Below, one piece after another: positions 1 through 6,335 of a stretch of DNA of 18,942 bases. The stretch comes from an uncultured Bacillaceae bacterium (GTDB lineage Bacteria; Bacillota; Bacilli; Caldalkalibacillales; Caldalkalibacillaceae). The stretch's first letter is position 1; every line of letters starts with the position of its first letter. The notes under the pieces were generated by a model. The model ran no database searches. It was not told where the DNA came from and saw only the letters and a list, made by a program, of their open reading frames with translations. The position numbers and the translations under genes were made by a program. Where the stretch lies: contig CALBTX010000055.1 of the NCBI GenBank assembly GCA_937967685.1, positions 1 through 18,942 of the forward strand, read 5' to 3'.

Positions 1-81
1 ACATAAAATTTTGTCATGCTATATTTTAAGTCTTTATTCGGGTCTCAATATTTTTTCGTATTTCAAAAATGAAGAAACCAC

Positions 82-128
82 AAAAAAACAAGCCCCGTTA
101 GCCATAATGGCTGACTGGCAAGGGCTTG
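82..128 (-). terminator. Intrinsic terminator of the ehu operon
   Basis: On the minus strand an inverted repeat with outer arms CAAGCCC/GGGCTTG (122-128 with 89-95) and inner arms GTCAGCCAT/ATGGCTAAC (one G-T wobble) is followed at once by seven T residues (88-82). It lies about 130 bases after the ehuA stop codon and is the natural end of the importer transcript. The remaining bases from 1 to 81 are AT-rich and show no gene. Confidence 0.85.
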
Positions 129-259
129 ACGTACCAAATTGGAGACAAAATGATAAATGCGCGAACATCAATTTTTACATTTTTAACCAGTCAGCGCTGA
201 TGATATCCCATCCATTCTGCACCGTTTTCTTTATATTCAGTGCTGATTTCAGCTTATAG

Positions 260-1177
260 TCAGCTCTGACTCATACGAAAGCGGGTGAGAAACGACTGCA
301 AGCGTTCACTTTGCGGATTTTCAAGGACCTCTTGTGGTGAACCTTGCTCAGCAATCACCCCGTTATCCAGAAAAACGACCCGGTCAGCCACGTCACGGGC
401 AAAGTCCATCTCATGGGTGATGATCATCATGGCCGTTTCACCATCCGAAGCGATGTCTTTAATCACTTCGAGGACTTCACCAACAAGTTCAGGATCAAGC
501 GCCGCGGTGACCTCATCAAATAACATGACCTTAGGTTGCATCACGAGCGCCCGGGCGATGGCCACCCGCTGTTGCTGGCCTCCAGACAGCTGGGCCGGGT
601 AAGCGTCGACTTTATCCGCCAGACCGACTTTCTCCAACATCGTCATCGCCCGTTCTTCGGCTTCCTTTTTTGATAAACCAAGCACATGAATGGGCGCTTC
701 GGTGACATTGCGTAATATTTTCATATGTGGAAACAAGTTGTATTGCTGAAAAACCATGCCGATTTTATTGCGCATCTGGCGCAAATGTTTTTCATCAGCC
801 TGTACGAGCCGACCTTTGACTTCTTTATGCCAGAGCGGTTCTCCATCCACTTCGATCATACCGGAAGTCGGCTTTTCCAAAGTCATTAACATGCGGATCA
901 TCGTCGTTTTTCCACAACCACTCGGACCGATGATCGCTAATTTTTCTCCCGGAGCAACGGCAAGGTTGATCCCTTTTAATACATCCACATCTCCAAACGA
1001 TTTGAAAACCTGATCGTAACGGACGATGGGCGTACCTGCAGACACACCGCTTTGAACACCGACACCATTTTCATGGACCGCACTGTTTTCTTGTCCGTTA
1101 TTGCTTTCACGACCGGTGGGATCTAAACGCTTATCTCGCTTTTCTTCTTCATGCACTTCTTGAGTTGTCATCGGCAT
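260..1177 (-). CDS. ehuA: Ectoine-type ABC importer ATP-binding protein EhuA
   Basis: Cytoplasmic ATPase that powers the importer formed with the two permeases and the binding lipoprotein encoded just upstream. The 305-residue reading has Walker A GPSGCGKTT (84-92), a Q-loop near 144-145, the signature LSGGQQQRVA (197-206), Walker B VMLFDE (217-222) and the switch histidine H255 in IITHE. The sequence after Walker B reads DEVTAALDPE rather than the usual DEPTSALD; from memory this is typical of the EhuA branch. The start chosen is the ATG at 1177, which overlaps the ehuD stop (TAATG) and lies 10 bases after GGAGGTG. A second in-frame ATG at 1171 is too far from that site. An upstream in-frame stretch reaching 1318 overlaps ehuD and is not used. 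Oddity: about 50 hydrophilic residues precede the ABC domain. The assignment to ectoine rests on the ectABC neighbours plus family motifs, since related glutamine/histidine importers look similar. Confidence 0.87.
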   Translation of the reverse strand: MPMTTQEVHEEEKRDKRLDPTGRESNNGQENSAVHENGVGVQSGVSAGTPIVRYDQVFKSFGDVDVLKGINLAVAPGEKLAIIGPSGCGKTTMIRMLMTLEKPTSGMIEVDGEPLWHKEVKGRLVQADEKHLRQMRNKIGMVFQQYNLFPHMKILRNVTEAPIHVLGLSKKEAEERAMTMLEKVGLADKVDAYPAQLSGGQQQRVAIARALVMQPKVMLFDEVTAALDPELVGEVLEVIKDIASDGETAMMIITHEMDFARDVADRVVFLDNGVIAEQGSPQEVLENPQSERLQSFLTRFRMSQS

Positions 1178-1872
1178 TACAGCGTCACACCTCCCCGTTT
1201 TTGTTTGCCGTACATACGCTGCATGCTTCTTTCCACCCTTTGGATAAGCAGAGAAGAGGGATAACTTAAGAGCAAGAACAATAAACCGACAATGGTGATC
1301 GGTTCGAGATAGCGCCACGTTTCTGAACCGATGATTTTAGCCGTTTGCAACATTTCCACGACTAAAATCGCTGAGAGCAAGGGGGTTTCCTTAAACAGGA
1401 CGATCAAATAATTGCCGAGCATCGGTACAACAGGAGGAATCGCCTGCGGCAATATAATTCGGACCCAGGTTTGCATCCGCGAAAAATTTAACGCCGTGCT
1501 GGCTTCCCATTGACTTTTAGGAATGGATTCAATCCCCGAACGGTATATTTCCGACACGTACGTGCTGTAATGAATCCCCAAACCTAATGCCCCCGTCAAG
1601 AAAGGATTGAGAGCAAAACCGATGTACGGTATTTGAGGAAAAGCGAAGAAAAGGAAATACAATTGCACCAGCGGCGGCGTACTGCGTACAAATTCAATAA
1701 AACCAACGGCCAGCCAAACGAGCGGCTTGAAACGGGCCCTGCGCAGCAATGTCAACACCAGCCCGAAGGTCAAGGCGATGAGATAAGCGGCCAGTGTTGC
1801 GGCAAGAGTGATCCACATCGCTCTGAATATTTCCGGAAAGATCTGCATGGCAAAGTTCCAATCCCAAGTCAT
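1177..1872 (-). CDS. ehuD: Ectoine-type ABC importer permease EhuD
   Basis: Inner-membrane subunit of a polar amino-acid family importer, 231 residues, usual for the family. It is very hydrophobic, with about five membrane segments. The conserved FVRSTPPLVQL stretch is at residues 61-71, and the cytoplasmic EAA-type coupling loop, which docks the ATPase, is at about 123-145 and ends in IILPQAI. The ATG start overlaps the ehuC stop in an ATGA arrangement (1869-1872), and its own stop overlaps the ehuA start, so the three genes are translationally coupled. A modest AAGGGGTGA ribosome binding site precedes the start. EhuC and EhuD are told apart here only by order and by resemblance; a heterodimer is expected because two different permeases are present. 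Confidence 0.85.
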   Translation of the reverse strand: MTWDWNFAMQIFPEIFRAMWITLAATLAAYLIALTFGLVLTLLRRARFKPLVWLAVGFIEFVRSTPPLVQLYFLFFAFPQIPYIGFALNPFLTGALGLGIHYSTYVSEIYRSGIESIPKSQWEASTALNFSRMQTWVRIILPQAIPPVVPMLGNYLIVLFKETPLLSAILVVEMLQTAKIIGSETWRYLEPITIVGLLFLLLSYPSSLLIQRVERSMQRMYGKQKRGGVTL

Positions 1873-2495
1873 CGCGCCGTCACCCCTTTACCAGATCGTT
1901 TTTCCAACCAGCGTGCGGTCAAAATCAGGGGCAAGGCGATTAAGAAGTAGAGGATGAGCAACAAAGTATATATTTCAATGACCGCTCCCGTATTGCTGTC
2001 TTTGAGCATATTGGCCTGAAAGGTCATGTCGGCCAAAGTGACCAAGGAAACGAGCGATGTTCCTTTGAGCAGCTCGATGGAAATATTGCCAAACCCAGGC
2101 AGCATCATGCGGACGGCCTGGGGCAAAATGATCAAACGCATTCGCTGCCAGCGCGTCATGTTTAGCGCGATGCCCGCTTCGATTTGTCCCTGAGGAACGG
2201 CCACAATGGCGCCCCGAACAATTTCCGAAGCGTACGCCCCGTAGTTCAATCCGAGGGCGATCACCCCTGCGGCAAAAGGAGTCAACGTGATGCCGAATGC
2301 AGGCAAAGCGAAAAAGAAAAAGAACATTTGCACAAGCAGCGACGTGCCCCGAAACAGTTCCACGAATACGGTCGTTACAAAACGCACCATTTTAAAACGG
2401 GATACTCTGCCCAAACCGGCGATGAAAGCAATGATGAAAGCCACAGCGGCGGATAAGACGAGAATTTGGACTGTGATGCTTGCTCCGTTCAACAA
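1869..2495 (-). CDS. ehuC: Ectoine-type ABC importer permease EhuC (start codon uncertain)
   Basis: Inner-membrane permease of the polar amino-acid importer family and partner of EhuD. From the first usable start (tandem TTG TTG at 2495-2490) it is 208 residues, with ELFRGTSLLVQMFFF at 46-60 and the EAA coupling loop at about 106-128. That start has no ribosome binding site. The frame stays open upstream to a TGA at 2549-2547 and would add DTYIQFLPK ahead of LLNGASITVQ, which resembles the normal permease N-terminus. No ATG, GTG or TTG lies in that added stretch. An ATC at 2525-2523 sits 7 bases after an AGGCAGGTG-like site (2533-2541) and would give a standard-looking protein. The true start is therefore probably near 2525 with a non-standard codon, or the base call is wrong. 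The product is otherwise intact. Confidence 0.8.
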   Translation of the reverse strand: MLNGASITVQILVLSAAVAFIIAFIAGLGRVSRFKMVRFVTTVFVELFRGTSLLVQMFFFFFALPAFGITLTPFAAGVIALGLNYGAYASEIVRGAIVAVPQGQIEAGIALNMTRWQRMRLIILPQAVRMMLPGFGNISIELLKGTSLVSLVTLADMTFQANMLKDSNTGAVIEIYTLLLILYFLIALPLILTARWLEKRSGKGVTAR

Positions 2496-2610
2496 TTTAG
2501 GTAAAAACTGGATATACGTATCGATTGCGATGCACCTGCCTTGCTTTCATTGACCATTCGTCCAGCGTTGTCTGACGACTAGCGTTATGGTTCAACTTTG
2601 CCAAACATGT

Positions 2611-3519
2611 TTATCCTCCACAGCGGTCAGCCGTTGTCGTCCCATCCGGCAAATTGTCTTCCGAAAAGCCGAATTGCTCCAGAATTTCAAGTAACTCTCC
2701 CGATTCTTCCATCTCTTTCAGGTGCTCATTGTAAGCATCTCTCAACTCCTCATCACCTTGACGAAATGCGGCGGCCCCGTAAGCCATCACGTTTTCGCCA
2801 TCGATGATCGGCTGCTCAAAATCATCAACCAGTTCCACCGAATCATCGGCTGTTTCAACCGCTTCTCGCGCCGTCGCTTCCGTCATTGTCGTCGCATCCA
2901 CTCGTCCCGACGCCACTGCCGAAATATTGGATGAAATGGAATCGGACGTTTCAATTTGATCTTCCTGTACGCCCAGTTCACGCAAATAATCGTGTTGATT
3001 GGCGCCTGCCATCACGGAGACCTTCACATCCGGGTTGGCGGCAATGTCCTCATAACTGTGCAAATCCAATGGATTTCCCGCTTGGACAATCATCCCTTCA
3101 CCGTAACGGATTTCCGGTTCAGAAAAGAGGGCCTGTTCACAACGCTCCGGACGGATATCCATACCCGCGGTGACGAGATCGAAGCGTTCGGCCTGCAATC
3201 CGGGAATGAGGGAACCAAATTCAACGATTTCGGCATCGAATTGCTCCACTCCCATTTTCTTAAAAATGGCTTTGGCGATTTCCGGTCCTTCACCGGTGAC
3301 ATTCCCGTCTTCATCCTCATAACCGTACGGTTTTTCATTGGCAATGCCGACCTTCACCTTCCCTTCCTCTAAAATTCTGTCCAAGGTCGACCCTTCATGT
3401 TCAGCAGCCCCTTCTGATCCTCCGTTGCCGGCATTTCCGGAACTGTCTTCAGCCGATCCGCATGCCGCGACAGCGACGGCCAAGAAACCGGCAAAGATCA
3501 AAACCAACATCTTCTTCAT
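2611..3519 (-). CDS. ehuB: Ectoine-type ABC importer substrate-binding lipoprotein EhuB
   Basis: Extracellular solute-binding protein of family 3, anchored to the membrane by lipid, which captures the substrate and hands it to EhuC/EhuD. The 302-residue protein starts with a lipoprotein signal peptide (MKK, then a hydrophobic run) ending in VAAC, so C20 is the lipidated residue. A Ser/Gly/Glu-rich linker of about 25 residues follows, and then the bilobal domain from LDRILEEGKVKVGI onward. The stretch TAGMDIRPERCEQALFSEP (117-135) matches the EhuB-type hinge region as I remember it. Apart from C20 it has only two cysteines, C127 and C300, which could form a disulphide outside the cell. GGAGGAG lies 8 bases before the ATG. 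It is the first gene of the importer cluster, about 280 bases downstream of ectC. Substrate specificity is inferred from context and motifs. Confidence 0.85.
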   Translation of the reverse strand: MKKMLVLIFAGFLAVAVAACGSAEDSSGNAGNGGSEGAAEHEGSTLDRILEEGKVKVGIANEKPYGYEDEDGNVTGEGPEIAKAIFKKMGVEQFDAEIVEFGSLIPGLQAERFDLVTAGMDIRPERCEQALFSEPEIRYGEGMIVQAGNPLDLHSYEDIAANPDVKVSVMAGANQHDYLRELGVQEDQIETSDSISSNISAVASGRVDATTMTEATAREAVETADDSVELVDDFEQPIIDGENVMAYGAAAFRQGDEELRDAYNEHLKEMEESGELLEILEQFGFSEDNLPDGTTTADRCGG

Positions 3520-3607
3520 TAATCTTTCTCCTCCTCCGCGTCAGCTTGATTTTCTTCTGAAAAAATTAAGCAAATATTGGGTCTTCTCCTAATGTTCTAT
3601 TATCTTT

Positions 3608-3653
3608 AGATGCTACCTGTAGATGCCGCTTTGATTGTTTTATGAGATGCCAC
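3608..3653. repeat. Three copies of a 9-bp motif upstream of ehuB
   Basis: Plus-strand copies AGATGCTAC (3608-3616), AGATGCCGC (3621-3629) and AGATGCCAC (3645-3653) share AGATGC followed by a pyrimidine, a purine and C. They lie 89 to 134 bases before the ehuB start, in the stretch where its promoter should be. A role as an operator is possible but unproven. No strong sigma-A promoter stands out here; a GATAAT box lies at 3600-3605 without a good -35 partner. Confidence 0.4.
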
Positions 3654-3691
3654 TTATGTCGTTTAATGATTTCACTCAGCAAATGGATGGG

Positions 3692-3723
3692 GATAACCCG
3701 CAAGAGCAGCCTTGCGGGTTATC
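3692..3723. other. Perfect 13-bp hairpin between ectC and ehuB
   Basis: GATAACCCGCAAG (3692-3704) and CTTGCGGGTTATC (3711-3723) are exact inverted repeats around a 6-base loop. The hairpin lies about 80 bases after the ectC stop and about 170 bases before ehuB. Neither side has a run of T residues, so it is not a standard intrinsic terminator. It could be a factor-assisted terminator, an mRNA 3' end stabiliser, or a partial block between the synthesis and uptake genes. Confidence 0.6.
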
Positions 3724-3800
3724 GGACTGATTGATGAAGGACAATCATGAAGGCTGATCATGTACCAGCAAGGCGGCTCAACATGCAGCAACGGGTCACA

Positions 3801-4199
3801 TTATTCATCGTCGTCTTCAATGAGTGGATATACGCCGTTTTCATCGTGAACTTCCCGCCCGGTTACAGGAGGGTTGAAGACACACACGGTGCGCATGTCA
3901 CCTTTAGTCGCCCGCAATAAATGTTTATCATGTTCGTTCAGCGCATAAACGGTTCCGGGCTTAATGTGGTAAACTTTCCCATCCGCCAATGTTTCTACTT
4001 CGCCCTCACCTTCAATGCAAAAAACCGCTTCGAGATGATTTTTGTACCAGATATACGTCTCCGTTCCTTCTTTAATTGTCGTTTCATGCAAAGAGAAACC
4101 CATGCCGTCTTTGCGCAGTAAAAGTCTGCGGCTGATCCAGTTTCCTCCGTCCACATCATGTTCAGTCCCGATAATATCTTCGATTCTTCTGACTAGCAT
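3801..4199 (-). CDS. ectC: L-ectoine synthase EctC
   Basis: Cytoplasmic cupin enzyme that closes the ring of N-gamma-acetyl-L-2,4-diaminobutyrate to give ectoine, the last step of the pathway. The 132-residue length is normal for the family. The protein carries E57, Y85 and H93, matching the iron-binding residues I recall from the Paenibacillus lautus EctC structure, together with W21, R25 and Y52 near the substrate site. The signature stretch KNHLEAVFCIEGEGEVE covers 53-69. The acidic tail LIEDDDE is also common in EctC. The ATG lies 8 bases after GAGGTG, and the gap to the ectB stop is 25 bases, so it is co-transcribed as the last gene of ectABC. Confidence 0.96.
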   Translation of the reverse strand: MLVRRIEDIIGTEHDVDGGNWISRRLLLRKDGMGFSLHETTIKEGTETYIWYKNHLEAVFCIEGEGEVETLADGKVYHIKPGTVYALNEHDKHLLRATKGDMRTVCVFNPPVTGREVHDENGVYPLIEDDDE

Positions 4200-4224
4200 G
4201 TTTATTACACCTCGTATCCTTTGA

Positions 4225-5508
4225 TTACATCTCCCGCACGCAAGCTGAAATACTTTCTTCTAGAATTTCAAGTCCTCTGTTTAATGCTTCGTCTGGTATA
4301 TTTAAAGCCGGAAACAATTTAACCACTTCACTGTCCGGACCTGACGTTTCCATGATGAGTCCGCGCTCAAAAGCAGCGGAACAAATGCGGTCGGCCAATC
4401 CGTCAACATCACTGGCGATTCCAACCATCAATCCCCTGCCGCGCACTTCCCCCTTCATTTGCGGGTATTGTTCAACCATGCGCGCTAGAAAACGATGCAC
4501 GATTGCTGATTTTTTGCGGACCTCTTTTTCAAGCGTATCGTCTTCCCAAAATTTTAACGCCTCGGTGGCTGTGACAAAGGCAAGGTTATTTCCACGGAAA
4601 GTGCCGTTATGTTCACCTGGCGCCCAGACGTCATGCTCGGGCTTAAATAAAGTAATGGCAAACGGTAAACCGTAACCCCCGATGGATTTGGACATACAAA
4701 CGATATCCGGTTCGATGCCAGCCGGCTCAAAGCTGAAGAACGTTCCGGTGCGTCCGACACCGGCCTGCACATCATCGATGATCAGCATAATATTATAGCG
4801 ACGGCAAATTTGCTCAATTTTCTTTAACCATTCAAAGCTCGCGGCATTGATGCCTCCCTCACCTTGAACCGTTTCCAGTATGATCGCTGCCGGAAGGGCC
4901 ACGCCGCTGCCGTTATCTTCTAAGAAACGTTCCAAATAAAGGATCGTATCCATATCGTCGTCCATGTAGTTGGCATAAGGCATAGAAACCGTATTTGTCA
5001 ACGGAACGCCTGCACCGTGGCGCTTAAACTGGTTGCCGGTGATGGAAAGAGAGCCGAGCGTCATGCCGTGAAAGGCATTCGTAAAACTGATGATCGTCTC
5101 TCTTCCGGTCACTTTGCGGGCCAGTTTCAGCGCACTTTCAACCGCATTCGTGCCTGTCGGTCCCGGAAACATCACTTTATAATTTAAATTTCGAGGCTTA
5201 AGAATCACTTCATTAAAGCGCTTCAAAAATTGTTCCTTGGCCGGTGTGGCCATATCCAAGCTGTGCGTCAAACCATCGCTGGCGATATATTCGACCAGTT
5301 TCTGTTTCAACTGCGGATGGTTATGCCCATAGTTTAACGCGCCTGCGCCGCTGAAAAAATCGATGTACTCCTTCCCGTTGATATCCCACATTTTATGTCC
5401 TTGGGCTTTTTTGAAAATGGTGGGAAAACTGCGAATGTAACTGCGAACTTCAGACTCAAGCTCATCGAACACTTTTAACTGTTCGTCAACTCTTGTGAGA
5501 GTTTCCAT
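4225..5508 (-). CDS. ectB: Diaminobutyrate--2-oxoglutarate transaminase EctB
   Basis: PLP-dependent class III aminotransferase that converts aspartate beta-semialdehyde to L-2,4-diaminobutyrate using glutamate, the first committed step to ectoine. With the start used here the protein is 427 residues. It contains GPTGTNAVESALKLARK (PLP phosphate region), NAFHGMTLGSLSITGN, the cofactor aspartate in IIDDVQAGVGRTG (about 245) and the Schiff-base lysine in CMSKSIGG (about 274). Start choice: an ATG at 5520 touches the AGGAGGT site directly (no spacing) and is unlikely to be used. The next in-frame ATG at 5508 is 12 bases away and gives the usual EctB beginning, with FDELESEVRSY soon after. It is the middle gene of ectABC, about 90 bases after ectA. 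The family is clear; the exact start is not. Confidence 0.95.
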   Translation of the reverse strand: METLTRVDEQLKVFDELESEVRSYIRSFPTIFKKAQGHKMWDINGKEYIDFFSGAGALNYGHNHPQLKQKLVEYIASDGLTHSLDMATPAKEQFLKRFNEVILKPRNLNYKVMFPGPTGTNAVESALKLARKVTGRETIISFTNAFHGMTLGSLSITGNQFKRHGAGVPLTNTVSMPYANYMDDDMDTILYLERFLEDNGSGVALPAAIILETVQGEGGINAASFEWLKKIEQICRRYNIMLIIDDVQAGVGRTGTFFSFEPAGIEPDIVCMSKSIGGYGLPFAITLFKPEHDVWAPGEHNGTFRGNNLAFVTATEALKFWEDDTLEKEVRKKSAIVHRFLARMVEQYPQMKGEVRGRGLMVGIASDVDGLADRICSAAFERGLIMETSGPDSEVVKLFPALNIPDEALNRGLEILEESISACVREM

Positions 5509-5597
5509 AAAGGTAAGCATACCTCCTAAAAGATTTGTTGTGACCGATAAAGGTCAACCGATTGAACACCAAAGCTTGATAGGGCCAATATTGAACA

Positions 5598-6170
5598 TCA
5601 AAGCTCGACAGGGCCTATGCGGAACTTCAATTCAGGCTCGTGTTCTTCTCCCGGAAACAAATCTTCGGAGAAGAATTCCGTGACTTGACACTTCGTATTC
5701 AGATCACGGGCTAATCCACGGAATAATGCTTGGGAAGGCTTGTTTGAGGGAGTAATTGTGGATTCAAGAAAACGAACACCTTTACCCGCTTCTCTCTGAA
5801 GCAGTTCATGCAACATTTTTTTGCCCACCCCTTTGCCCCGCTGAGACAGATCAACACCGATCTGCCACACAAAGATGACATCCTTGGCAGTGGGGGGACG
5901 AAACGCGGTGACAAAACCGACGAGTTGGTCACCGTCCTTGGCGACAAGGCAAGTTTCGGAGAAAAATTTTCCCATCATGAGGTAACTGTAAGGAGAGTTC
6001 ACATCAAGCACACCTGAATCTTTCACTAACGACCATATATCAGCGCCATCTTCCTCTGTTGCTTCGGTAATGCGCACTTGACCGGACTGACGTTCAAGCG
6101 TCACATTCACTGCACTTTTTTGCAAACATATCACCATCGCCTGTTTTATTTTAGATCGACCGTCAGCCAT
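5598..6170 (-). CDS. ectA: L-2,4-diaminobutyrate N-acetyltransferase EctA
   Basis: GNAT-fold enzyme that acetylates L-2,4-diaminobutyrate with acetyl-CoA, the middle step of ectoine synthesis, here encoded first in the operon. The acetyl-CoA loop QRGKGVG lies at about 110-116, and the EctA-type stretches VNSPYSYLMM (57-66), FVTAFRPP (86-93) and STITPSNKPSQALFRGLA are all present. The 190-residue reading from the ATG at 6170 starts with about 30 residues that are not conserved-looking and has no ribosome binding site. A later start is possible, for example the ATG at residue 12 or the TTG at residue 16, since the acetyltransferase domain begins only near VRITEATEEDG. A good promoter lies just upstream, giving a leader of only about 30 bases to the 6170 start. 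Confidence 0.94.
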   Translation of the reverse strand: MADGRSKIKQAMVICLQKSAVNVTLERQSGQVRITEATEEDGADIWSLVKDSGVLDVNSPYSYLMMGKFFSETCLVAKDGDQLVGFVTAFRPPTAKDVIFVWQIGVDLSQRGKGVGKKMLHELLQREAGKGVRFLESTITPSNKPSQALFRGLARDLNTKCQVTEFFSEDLFPGEEHEPELKFRIGPVEL

Positions 6171-6205
6171 GCTGTCACGGCCGTCTAAGCTCTTACATGT
6201 GTTTA

Positions 6206-6234
6206 ATCATAACTTTCTCCTGACAAGACGTCAA
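6206..6234 (-). promoter_or_regulatory. Sigma-A-type promoter of ectABC
   Basis: On the minus strand TTGACG (6234-6229) and TATGAT (6211-6206) are separated by exactly 17 bases. Each differs from consensus at one position. Transcription would begin near 6199, about 30 bases before the first ectA start. An AGGAG sequence lies inside the spacer and so would not be part of this mRNA. Confidence 0.6.
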
Positions 6235-6335
6235 AACGGTTTGAGCATGATAAAACAGCTTCGTCCTGTATTATGCTTGCTGAGGTCGAGAGACAATACG
6301 TATTTTACATATCCCTGCCATATCATCTATTTTCC

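Noticed and set aside
11..259. Plus-strand open frame of 82 codons at the left edge
   Set aside because: It runs through the minus-strand terminator hairpin and AT-rich intergenic DNA, has no ribosome binding site, and resembles no known protein.
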